From: Plectrocnemia conspersa
Taxonomy: Eukaryota; Arthropoda; Insecta; Trichoptera; Polycentropodidae
Length of the DNA stretch: 64,000 nucleotides
Direction of reading: 5' to 3'
Assembly: GCA_009617715.1 (NCBI GenBank)
Contig: VTFK01000015.1
Location: 1,302,001 to 1,366,000 of the forward strand
Shown here: positions 11,701-24,938 of the stretch, piece after piece
How positions within the stretch are numbered: the stretch's first letter is position 1
Layout: every line of letters starts with the position of its first letter
Translations under genes and position numbers: made by a program
Notes under the pieces: generated by a model
Database searches by the model: none
The model's input: only the letters and a program-made list of their open reading frames with translations
What the model was told of the DNA's origin: nothing

Positions 11701-14700
11701 ATCACTCAAATGCCTTCCATTCTTTGACACATATCTCTTTGCTCGTATTTTTCGGATCAGAATTTTAATGCGGTTGTAATCGGAATTTATATTAAAAGGT
11801 CAAAATATAAGCGGCCAGAAGAAATATTAGATGGTCAGAATTTATATTAAATGATTCAAATTTAAATTGGACCATTTAGAATTTATATTAAATGGTAAGA
11901 AGTTTTTTGACAGATGGTCAGTATCATTTTTTTTAAGTTGGCAATAGTGATGTTATTGCTGTAACGCTGAAGATCAATGGTCAATCTGTCATTCGCGTGT
12001 CGGCAGCTCATCGCTATCAAGGCATTTTAGGGCCAACTTGTTTGTTTGGTTTGGCTAGCAACATTATCAGATTTCAACACAACAAGCTAAGCGTGCTCTC
12101 CGTCGCCGCTATGTCGTTATTCTCTCTTCGTTCTTTGCTCTGAATACCCTCGCGTCCTACATACAATTAAATAGATTCGTTGAGTGTTAATCATGGGGTG
12201 TTCTTTGTTTTGACCAACGCTCGCTCGCACATAACTTGTCTAACAGCTTAGGTGCAAGCAAGATATTTTGACAGATATTTCTAAAAAAAATCTTGCTCGT
12301 GGATATTTATACATATTATAATATTTTTTTCTAATTTTATTCTAACCATTTGATATGTATTCTGACCCTGAATAATATAATTATGACCATTTAATAGAAA
12401 TTTCTTGAATGCGGGCTTTTTTGTTTGAAACTAACTTAATGCGGCCTTACTGCACTAAACTAAGATCAAAATCTTTAAATCAGTGATATATATTTCATTA
12501 ATTATAATATAAACTAATATTACAGCTTAATCAATAGATGCCACTATTCTCGATTTTATTTTAATTATTCGTCCGTGAAATTAGGAAAATCTAGGAAAAC
12601 CAAATCCGTGATAGTCAATCGGAATTATTATTATATAATAATCACTAATTCTGATCTTCCAAATATGATACAAATTAAAAACACTAGGTCCATATGGGAT
12701 TCGAATTAGTCACTTATACCACAGGTCAGAAATCATTTATTCTGTCTCGTTACAAATCGTAGTAGCCATGATAACTATAAAAAAAATGTTTTATAACCAG
12801 CGTAAATGAAAATAAAAGCTTAGTTAGGTTACTCTGTGCTCGACTATTGTATGTTATAATTTTTGCTTGAATTTTCACATCGATGTTAAAAATAGTATTT
12901 TTAAATAAAAAATCTAGCACGAACTTTCAACAGTATACGTAAATATATATGTATACAACGTAATAATAGTGTAGGGGGAGGGGATTCAAAAACTTTTCTC
13001 GTGGGATCTCCAACTTTTGAGAGTTAGCCCCTAATCTCAAAATCCTGGCTTCGCCCGTGGTCATTATACGTAATAAAAAAGTAGCTCGCGATATAATATT
13101 TATATTTATTACATATATATATGCGACAATTTCGAGCTCAAAATATGTTGATGATCTGAAAGTGCTTCAGAGTATTTGCACAAATGCGGATTCGTTGTCT
13201 TTACAAAAAGCTTGGTGTTGCTGAGGAGGTGGTCAATCGACAATCGGCTACCTTTCGGCATTTTAAGCATAATATTTTTACCTTTTTTTAAATCTTAGTG
13301 TAGGCGGTAGTGTTTTAACCAAAAATACTTTAAGATTAGCATCATACGGCGTCGAAAATGCTCGACTTTGTTATGCGGAGCAATGCAAGCAGGCCAAAGC
13401 TCGAGAGAAATATTAATGAAACTCTGATAAATATGTTGTACTACGGGGGGTGGGTCCCGCTCATCCGACCGTCAAAAACTGGGTGCCCGCCCATTGGGTT
13501 GGACTCGTAGGGCCCAAGTACCAGTAACGGCAGTGGTGAACGCAACGGAAAGAGTAGTTACACCTCTTGTCTGGAATCCCAGCAAATCGAAAGCGAAAAA
13601 GCGGATTGTATCCATATTTGTATCCTAGTGCCTTTTTTCTAAAAGCGTTGATACAATTCATTTTAGTGCATGTTACTGAGGGATGGTGTCGACAATCCGT
13701 CGATGCTCAGCGAATTTCAGTTGCAGGCTGTAGAAAGCCCTCGAGTCGCGATTGAGTCCCTTATGCTTGTCAAGTTTGTAACACATTGATGTTTTCGGTG
13801 ATAACTACGAGTAGCTGGAACAATTTATGTGGAATTGTGCACAATTCATATGTAATGAAATTGGAAACCACTTATATTTTCAGATAATATTTTTTTTTTT
13901 AACTAAGCATGTTACTAAGCAAATTACAGCTTTGGAAATTTAATGATATTAATTTAGCCCAGCTTTGGAAATTTAATGTTATTAATTTAGCCTAGCGTTT
14001 AAAAAAAGTTGGGAACCGCTGATTTAAACCATAGTCTGATTCCCGAATTCGAAATTGGCCGTAAATTTCTTTCGACTCCATTCCAGTAAAATTTTGATTT
14101 ATTTTGTTAATCTGTGAGGTTTAGATAAGTTCAGATAGCTTGATATTAAAAAATATTTTTTTACTGTGCAATATCAAGATAAGTTAGTTTATGCAACTTG
14201 AAGTAAAATCTATAGAATATCATTTTGCGGTTGTATCAAATAGCACAACTGCAGTACTGCATTTAAAAAAAAATGGTACATAGGTTTAGTAAATAAAGTG
14301 TTTTTTTCTTTCTATTATAACATTAATATCTTTGAGATCGCTGAAGTTACGCTGCAATTATTCACATAACTGTCATATGGCTACTAAAAAATGACAGTAA
14401 TTTAATTAAATTTTTCATATTCAAAATATATTCAGAATAGCAGTTTTAAAGTTAGTTTTGTAAAGGAGTGATATCAGTATGTTTTAAGTTTTAAACCATA
14501 TTGCTTCAACGTAACGATCGTACATGAGTAGACTCCAATCCGAATATCGATTATATTTGCCTGTTTTTGAACTATTCGGTAGTCGAATATTTATCTAACT
14601 ATTCGTTAATTATTCGTTCATAATTGTAGCGAAATATTTTAAAATTTGCAATTTTTAAATACATCAAAAATCGACTAACTTTTTTAAAACACAGTTATGT

Positions 14701-17700
14701 ATTATTTATTTGTATTACAAACAACACATGTAGTTATTTTCCTCTTCAATGTATGTTATTTATGATGGAACCATTAAAAACCGATAAATAAAATAATGAA
14801 GAAAAAACACTTTGTTATTGCTGAAGATCCATAAATTACTCATATTTCCGAGTTAATATTGTGCAGTTATGGTCTTTCTTAATGACTTCATTCATTCTTC
14901 TTTAAATCAATATGAATAATGTTTATTTTTAAGTAATTTATTATGGTAATATTTTTTGAGTAGCAGGTATAATTAAAATTAAACTTTGTATTGATTTAAA
15001 GTTTAAAACATTATTACTTTTTATTGTATTTTAGAACATATGTAAAGTAAAACATGTTAAAACATCGTGTTTTGTAGCAAGGTACACCTCGTCGTTTTTT
15101 AAAATTAAAATCAAAGTTGCCGATCAATATATTGTTTAATATGCGGAATGATAAATTTTTTTTCGAGGAGCTCACCAAATAATTTAATCTTATAAGTAGC
15201 TCTCTTTCGTGCTGAGAACCTTGCATTGTAGTACTTTTGTTAACACGAGCACAAAACTAATTTATTACCTGAACTGATCATATTTATATTAATCATTATG
15301 AACCAGCACATTATTGTTTTATTATGGTGTTATTGTATATCATATTATAAGTGATTTTATGTCGATAAAGTTAACAATGTATGTTTACGAGAAATTTTCT
15401 TTTGCGTGTATTTTTTTGTCCAAAGGCATATTTGCCCCTCCTTAGTTTTCTCCGCGTTTATAAAAAGGCGTCGTTATATTTGTTCGCAAACATAAGCCAC
15501 AAAAGCTATTGTGTGTGGTATATAGATTGAATTGTTGGAACTGCGTTCCACGCATATGCGCTTTTCAATAATACCTGCCCATATAAATATGTATAGAAAG
15601 CTACACTCCAGGTAGACGACGGTAAGCGGTAGAAACAGGCTGCGGGCACCTACGTACTGCACAACCTGGACGACCCACATGTGGGTTCGTTGTGTTTGCT
15701 TTTGTTCGACGGAATGTCACCTCAGACTGCGTGCAATGATAACAACACTGCACGGGTTTCGGACAGTTTGCCAAATTCAGGATTGATGGAACCGACCTTG
15801 TTCGTGTTCGGACTGGATGATTTCATCGGTATGCCAGATGAGACCATCGCGGTAGGTCATTTGGGCCGATGGACGGGTTCACCTGGTGTGTTTTTTTGGT
15901 TTTATGACGCCATACGGGTACTGATTCGTCTGGCCCCGGTTGTTGAATTTGCGCAACTTCTATATTTGCATTTGATTGCGATGGGCCTCCCCATATGGTG
16001 AGTTGAGCTGAAATTTTCCGAATGGTAACTGTTTGAAGCGTATGAGAGAGAATTAGATCCAGATTGATATACATATTAACATATTTAAGTCATTGAGCAC
16101 TTAAATTTGTAAAATTCTAATTACCTACCCAACAGAGTTATTATTATAAAAGTTGCTATGTACCATTGCAACTAATTAGATGCCTCAGAAATTCATATGC
16201 TTATGTATTTATTATATGCTGATACTCTGAAAGTGTTTCAGAGTGTTTTAGATATCTACAAGATTTGTATTCTAGTGTATTTTTGCTGGGAACGTTAGTA
16301 TACTATTCATTGCATTCTGGATGTAGTGTATATTTAATGAAGTATCTTTTAAATTGTTAGGGAATGAAAACGAAAATCTGTAGATGCTCTGCGATTTTCA
16401 TCTTCGGATGTTCTAGTGCCCTAGAGAGTCGCGATTTCGTCCCTTATTCTGTTGACTGTTGCGGCCAGGATGTCAGCGCTCGAAGACGCTACCGCTGCAC
16501 GAACTATACAGTTTCTTAACAAACTTGAGACATAAAAATATTTTCTGCGACAGATGTATATTTGTGCATTTTTTTTTAATAGGTTGTTTAACCCTTTTGA
16601 TGCCAGAAGGTTAAAGAATCGGTCTTGCACTATTTTTAATACATTTATATTAGATAAAAAAACAGATGTTTAATTATTTTTGAAGGGTTATGATTTATCG
16701 TTGTTTTATATTTTTAATATATTGATATTAACCCTTCTTATTATTTTTATACTTTATAAAAAATTAACAAAAAATTGGGAATTTAAAAAATATAAAAAAA
16801 TGCAAAATCATTTGGCATTTAAAAGGTTAACGTGTGTATGTACATTTATGTGCGCATGTCTGAGCATCTAGTATATGTATTTGTATGAAATGTTTGACCT
16901 ATGATAAAGGCCATCATGACGCATTGGGGAAACCTTTCAAGCCATAGTAGTCAGATTGGTAATAAAAAAAAAATTTTTTGATAATTTTTTCAAGATAAAA
17001 TATTATTTTATTTGATTTGTTGAAGAATATGGTAGGATATAAATATATTTACATTTTTATGAAATGTTTGCTTTATGCTATATAAACGCCATCATGACGC
17101 ATTGGGTAAACCTTTCAAGCCATAATAGTCAGATTTGTAATAAATAAACAAATATATTTTTAGATAATTACTTACAGAGAAAAAAAATACTGTTTTATTT
17201 GATTTGTTGAAGAAAAGGGTTGGATATGCATATATTTACATTGAATCATATTATACCAAAAATAATATTCAAGAAAATATCGTCAGCTTTTTTTCAATTT
17301 AAGAAATTGCTATTGACTATACCTTCGTTTCATTTAACAGAGTCACTTTGAGGTTTATCTCGTGTTTCATTGGTGTTTCCGCCGAGCAAATTTGTCTTAT
17401 ACGTTTCAACTACTATTTATTCCGACACTCGCAGCGCACGGACGTATTCACATTTTTTCGCTATACATACGTAAATGATTATTGATTTTGTTAGCTTATA
17501 TCTTGCACTATTTCAACATAAAAAATAGTAACATCTCTAATTTCACTAAATTTGTAAATATCGAACGTATATCCATATCTTGTATACTATATCCACATCA
17601 AATTTGAAAATCTTTTTTTACTTATGAATAATGACGAAAAGGATAGACCTCAAAGTGACTCTGTTAAAAGAAACGGAGTATACATATATATAATTTATTT

Positions 17701-20700
17701 TAAATATATGTTTAGCTTATATATTGTGTGGAAATAATAAATCAACAATTTGTATTTATTTTATATATATATATATATTTTTAATAAATATAAAATATTC
17801 TCTATGAGCTGTATTAGCTCATTATTAGAGAATTTTCAATACCAGATATATACGACCTATCTCGATTTTAATTAACCATCACGATATTCATCCGTGAGAT
17901 TAGGAAAATCTTTGGTAAATCGATCGGAATTATAATTATATGATAATCACTAATTCCGATCTTCCAGACACGATGGAAATTTAAAAATGTGATTCGAATC
18001 CAGGTCTTTCAGGTCAATAGTCAGAGACTTATACCATTCGTCTATCATGCTGGTTTCAAAGAAGATTTATTGATTTTATTTTTAAACAGTTATTTTTTAT
18101 ATAATAAAATAATATTTTAGAGCAGTTCAAATTATTTAGTAGTAAGATCAATACTTTTTAAATAAAATTATGTATATATATATATATGTACAAATAAATT
18201 AAAAATAATTTATGTTAATCTGATGTACTCTTCGTTGAGTGTGATATTAATATTAATAGTATTATAATTAATACAAACAGTCGTCATAAGTATGACTATA
18301 AGTGAATCATGAACATTATTCACTAAAACCTAAATAACATAAATAAAACTACATTATTTTTTATACATATACATACATATATATCTTGACATTTTTACTC
18401 ATTCGTGTCGTTTGTCTTTCACACTCACTGAAACATCTGGCGCTTCTTTCCTTGTTATCACGGTTAACTGTTCACATGTTTTTTTTAACCACACAGTTCG
18501 AAAAAAAAATTGCTTAAAAAAGGTTGACGATCTCCGATACGCGTCGCCACGAAAAGCTCACTCGCACTCAGTGCAAGTCGCGCCGGTTCTCAGTGCGGAC
18601 GCGCCTCTGCGCTTCTCAAACTGTCATTATTTAAAAATTACAATCATTGTGAAATAAAAACATGGTGCACGGCCTCGCTCGTCGAGTGTGAAAGTTAGTA
18701 AATACAGTGCTATCATTTTGTTTTTAGGAAATTCAAGTTACAAGTGCCAGTTTTGCATATTTTCTCAAACCATTGTCAACATATTGTCAGTGTATTATTG
18801 AATACGTGAGAATGAATAAGGTTTTTTTGCAATATTTATATGGACAGATCGCGTTTCTTGGAGTATCTGTACTCGGTTTGTGTGCGGTTTGCCTTGATCT
18901 TCTTTGTAATGTATTTTATTTCAATCGTGCTCATGCAATATGTTGATTTGGAAATGAGTGCATTTGTACAGATTTGTGCTTATTATAATACTGTGGCTTG
19001 TAATATATAATTTAGTTTCTAATATAATCATAGAGCAATTGAGATATGAATTGATAGAAAGTTAGCAAGTACGTGGCGTCTTATTGTTGGGTTTTAATCA
19101 AATTAATTTAGAAAAACATCACATTGTAATTAATTTAAATGATACGCAGTATTTTAATTTTAATTGATTACTGTTGCTAATGTTACAGCACGATTATTAA
19201 TTGCCAGGAAACACCTTAATTTAGTTGCACACTTTTCCTGCACAATTATTGGTTTAAAATGACACATTTTCCAATTGCGGTATAAGGCCTGAATAAACAA
19301 TTCCTGCGATTCTTTGGTGTTTAAGTGACGCACTTCACGATATAATTCCTTATCTATTACACTTCTATTATTTTGTTAACCACATTAACCGCGTTTAAAT
19401 TATTATTATTAGTTTGATTTAGGATATGCTAAAATTTGATTTATGCTATTTCACTCCTTACATTACAAAAGCGAGTTCAAAGACCCATCAAAACGAAGGT
19501 GTATTCAAGAATTGCGGCGCCAATGACTTCATCGTCGAAAACGTGATATCATACGCTCACACCTTGGTGATGTTTATAATATTAATAATTCGCTTTTACT
19601 GATACAATAATGATAAACATCGAACCAAGAAGGGCGTAGTTTAGATATTGATATTTACATCTAAATGTGTGACTCACTTTTGGTTATAGGTGCGTTCTTG
19701 GAAGAGTGTTTGTAAATAAAATTGGTTTTGGTTCAGCGCATTTTGAGTCAAACTTTTTTCTTCTAAGCTTACGGGTGTCGTTTTTTAAACGCTTCTAATT
19801 TCGCTCAACGTCTGCTGATTGAAATTGCAGACGAGCTGAGTAATAATTAATAATAATCAACGCATAGGGTCATCACTTAGCCGAGCGAGTGACAATAATA
19901 TAACGCTAGTTTTACTGTAAGTTCCTTTTCTGGTCGCGGTTGATTAAATGCCGGATGGAAATATAAAATACTACAACGGCGAACTCTTAAATAAAAGTTT
20001 TATGACGCAGCCATAAACGCTTTACTTATATGGTAAGCGTTTAATGGTAATTTGCTAGTTACGGGCCAAAGTTTCATTAGTGCGGCACATAATCCAAAAG
20101 TTATTTTTCGGATAAACATCTAGGGTAAACGAAACTATTATTATTATTATTATTATTAACACAGCACAATGTAATCAAATGATCTGAAATCAGTTTGCCT
20201 CGTGAAGTCCGATCCTTTGATGTACTCGTGTAATTAAGATTAAGCAAACCAGGAACTGAAACTACTATTTAACTAGTAAAGCCTGTGATGCTTGTACAGC
20301 TAATTTGTATTTTGACAAAAATTAACGAAGCCAAATTTGGGCGTATCTTTCAAAGCGCTCTGTTGTACTTTTCGAGGCGACGCTAATTGCTTTATTTCCA
20401 TTCTCGTTAATGCATGACTCTTTGATGTCGCCCATTTGAGACTACTGCTGCTGAAAGTCACAAATTTACCACGACGAAGCCTTTGCGGAGGAAGTTTTAG
20501 AGCGGCCGGCGCCCACTCTTCGACTTTTACGGCCGCTTCCTTATTTGCTCTCGCGGATTTAAGTTGCTCTTCCCCGTGAGTCATAAAAGTTTCCAGTTTC
20601 CGGGATTGACGAACCTTTTCCTCCTCTTCCTTGTTCGGGATTCGACGCGTTTTGCTCGACACTCGTCGGCGACATCGACGTCCCTTCGTGTAATGATTTG

Positions 20701-23700
20701 GATGCATCATTTGAAAATATGTAGATGGCATAGTTGCAAGGGCAGTGGCCCAGACGTCCGGCGCGGTGTCAGTGCTATTTTTGTCGCAGCCGGTTAAGCC
20801 GACTGACTCCACGCTCGAGACATGGCTAATTCGGCTGTCACTGGGGAGCGGCGGAGGAGTCGGGGAGTTAGGAGCCAGAGGGGGTGAACCAAAGTCTGGA
20901 AAATTGAGCTTTGATCCGAGCAATCTTTATACAGAGGCATTTTATATTACGTATACAACACACAAGGAGATTCGTCTTTTGGTGTACATATTAAGATTTT
21001 TTATAACAATGTCACGACTTACAATAAGGAACATCTAAACCGAATTTTGACCAATATGAGGGCGCAAAAAACAATTATCCCTTCTCAAAAATCCACGACA
21101 AAAGCAATAAAATCGTGTCGTCGCCGTCGCAGTGGAAACGCTCCGAAATAATTATTTTTAAATACATTATTATATTGAATTATTTTTTACGCTTCCTATA
21201 TCACGAGTTCTAAACCGGTGGTGGGTCTTTCGAAAAGGATTTTCTGTGGGTTCGCTAGATAAATAGACTAAAAATATAAATTACTGGTTATTAAGGGACA
21301 TTTTTTTACTTTGCGATTAATTTTCTTAGGCAAAATAATCGTTATAGAAGGATTTTTTTACTTTGCGGCAAATTTCATTAAGCAAAATCAGCTGTTTTTT
21401 AAAGGGAAAAATCATAAAAGTTTTCGCTGCGCGGCTTATGTGTAAAATTAATGGTTATAAAGTGATTTTTTTACTTCGCAGCTAATTTTATTGAGCAAAA
21501 TTATTTGTTTTTAAAGGTAAAATCCTAAAAAATTAGGATTTTTAGTTTCAAGTGCTCAGAAATAATCCAATGGAATTAATAAATTGTAAATTAAATGTAA
21601 CCAAAACCCTGAAAGGGTTGTCTATATAATCTTTCACTATAAAATGGTCTATATCTATTAGGTAAGTAATTTTAATAAACATTAAAATTAAATTGTTAGT
21701 TAATTTTTTACCGAATGTTGATATATTAGCAGTAAACAATAATACATTATGATATCATTGCTGTGTAAAAATCGCATAAAATCCTTCTAATAGTAATATG
21801 AATTTATGCATGCAATGAAAACACAAATTAATTTCAGTAATGTTGATATGACCGCTTAATAGCCGAAATCAGAGCTTTATTGACCGCTTTTAATAATTAA
21901 TTTGCCTTTAATACTGTGTCACGTATCGAACATCAGGTTAAACTCTTGGAATTAAGTTGAAAGATAAGCGGCTGCTATCTCTGTCTGCTGAGAGCTGTTT
22001 CGGTCGATTCAGTGCAAAATAATTCAAAATCGTAGTGAAGGTTCTGTATAAAGTATCTAAAAAAAATCTTGAAAAAATTATCAGTAATGTTCTGGTTCAT
22101 ACCCACTTCAGATTTGGGGGTCCAGTGTCCCTTCCAATCTTCTGAATAATCTTGATGATTGGGGCGGAATCAGACTCTTAATATATATTAAAATACGGTC
22201 CTTACAGGGTGCACCCAATGCGTCACAATGATCTAAAAAAATTGAAATTTTCCAATACATCGCAATCGGTAAAAAATGACAAAAATATTTCGCTTTGTTC
22301 GAGATTTTTATGCATGTGTTTTGAAACTGTTAATGCATGCCGCTTAATATATAAAATAGCGTGGTACATATAGTGCTGGACTAATAATCCAGAACCCATG
22401 GGCTCGAAACCCGCAGCAGACTTTTATTTATAAAAATGCGCTTCATTAAAAACTGCCCCCTTCTGCTGACTGTAAAATATGATATAATATATTTTGATTT
22501 CAGTATGGTGTCCTAATACTCAATTATAAGTATTAATCACGCCTGTTATATTTTAAAATTAATATGTTGATTAAACATTCTACAACTTTCTGAACGTCGT
22601 ATTTTAAATGATTTAATCTTGCTTATTAAACATATAAATAATAAAAGCGATGGTTCTGACCTATTTAATTTAATTAATATATGCTACACATGTTGTTAAA
22701 CCTTTTTTTTATTGAATGAAAATATAAAATATACAAATTTATTTATACATCAATGTCTGAAAATTCATCTGACCCCTCAGCGTTGGTGGGCCAATTTTCA
22801 CGATAATGCCTAAAGCGATATTTATCATTAATCCGCCGGTATGGAGTGATTACCAAAATGTGTCTTCTCACAATTTTAAGATGATTTTTGCTAACGACTT
22901 TTTTGTGTAAGTCGCTAATTAGCATTACCACTATTACGCGGAAACTACTGTGTTACAGCACATTTGTTCAAACTTTTCCAGAGCAGATTTTATTGTTCTC
23001 GCATGAGCTACAGCTCATCGAAAAAGATCCAGTAACAGAGAAGAACGTGAGATTAATGCTAATGCTATCAATGAATGTAAAAATCTCACCACGGATTTTG
23101 TTGGAAGTCTTGCTGAATTAGAATGCATAAGCTATTGTGTCTGGAAACAAATAATAATATAAACAACATTGGCGTCGCTTTAATCAATGCATTGCGTATT
23201 ATGTGATATATATGTGTGTATCACAGTGCAAAGATCCTTTGACTATGCACAATTAGCATTCGAACGTGTTGCAGTGAGTAATTGCAGAAAATCGAGATGA
23301 TAATGCTCAAGAACTCGCCGCAGTAAAATATGCAACCATTAAACGATTGGTATTCTCGTAATGCTTAGCTCTCTTGTCGTTGACCTTCGAATTATTTTTG
23401 ACATTGATTTGTATTCAGTTTGTACGATGGGCTCTGTCCAAGATTCTTATCGAAAGTAAAGATTATGGTTGCGGTTATTTTTGCGATAATACTGACTATA
23501 TTTTTTTTATAGGGCTTGAGGGGACAGAGATTGTCCCGAGCGGAGGTACTCTAGGCACCACTGGCAGCAGTGGCCACAAGGCGTCATTCCGCAGCGCCAA
23601 CAAGCTGGCTCGTCGCGCCCGTTCCTTCAAAGAAGATTTGCTAGAACGTATATCAGCCATGCGTTCTCCGGGTACACCATCCACCAACTCGGCATTGCCT

Positions 23701-24901
23701 TCCCTCAGGTGAGTTTGCCTTTCTATCTATACAAAAATCAATCATTCCAACAAGCACCATAATAAACAACCGTCACTTTCAGATCCCAGTCCCCATTGAG
23801 TCCGAAAGGTCGAGGTCACCAAAAATCGGACGACCCAGAATCGAATCCCTACAAAGATTTGGAAATATTAGTTAGACAGATCAAATTTGATTTAAAACAC
23901 TTCACCGATGTGATCACAAAGAAAAAATTAGAGATGCTGCCGGGGAACGGAACCATAGTTCTTGAAACTATAACGAGTATAAATAAAGGTAATGAGATTA
24001 TTATTATTTTTTAATTTAAGTATTTTTTTTATTGACTTTTATGATTATGTTGCAGTTATTAAACCGTACGTTTGTACGTTATTATCTGAGTCGCCGTCAG
24101 GACCTCTCGATTCGGCGCAAAGTAGACTCTGTAGCGCTGTAGTCGATCTTATTAGACTTTGCGACGAATGTATGATCTTGGGAGACGATGAATTGAACAA
24201 GTTTAATGTTACGGATATAACCAACGAAGTTCAACAAGCTGTAGAGGTAGATTTAAAAAAATATATATGTTAATTTATGGTTACAGTAAATAAAATTATA
24301 TTTTTGCGTGTGCAGGATTTGGCAGCAATAGCATTTGAAAGGATGAACGGTGGTGAAAATGTTCATCAAGGGAAATCTAACGGTGCCATAGGTAAAGATG
24401 CTAAAAATCTCAAGCTACAAGTTAGACCCGCGACGGACGGAATCAAAAACAATAACAGTGAAGGGCAACGGAATTCATTACCTGGTAATTTATAATGATT
24501 CATGGTACATATACTGAAATTTTATAGTAATAGATTATGAAGACGTGTATTTTTTTAAAGATATTCCACTAACGCCACGTGAACGTCAACTTCTTGAAGG
24601 CACTGGAAATGGAATGCCCGTTAGAAGTTCGCATTCAACTGAATCTATACTCAATAGTATGACTACAACGCCACACCAAGAACCACCTCCAAAACCTCCG
24701 ATACCAATAAGGTAATATTTAATAATTATATCTAAATCAAATTACAATACTAATTATTGGTTTTTGTTATCTAGGATATTTGATATTGCTCCACCGCTGC
24801 CACCTAAACATAAATCAAATGTCAACAATTCCTCTCATCTTTCGACAGGGGATAGGTATTATTTTTTTTAAATATATATTCAATAGTTTTTGTGTGAATT
24901 A

Positions 24902-24938
<37 letters not shown>

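Noticed and set aside
15681..16074. Overlapping 106-aa (+) and 83-aa (-) frames in a GC-richer patch
   Set aside because: No domain, both strands open, and no splice sites deciding between them.
22743..23121. Minus-strand frame ending EGSDEFSDIDV and plus-strand frame beside it
   Set aside because: No family recognised, starts uncertain, and each needs an unsupported exon or frameshift.
24905..24935. (TA)n tract as an origin or regulatory element
   Set aside because: Simple microsatellite just before a splice acceptor; nothing else supports a function.
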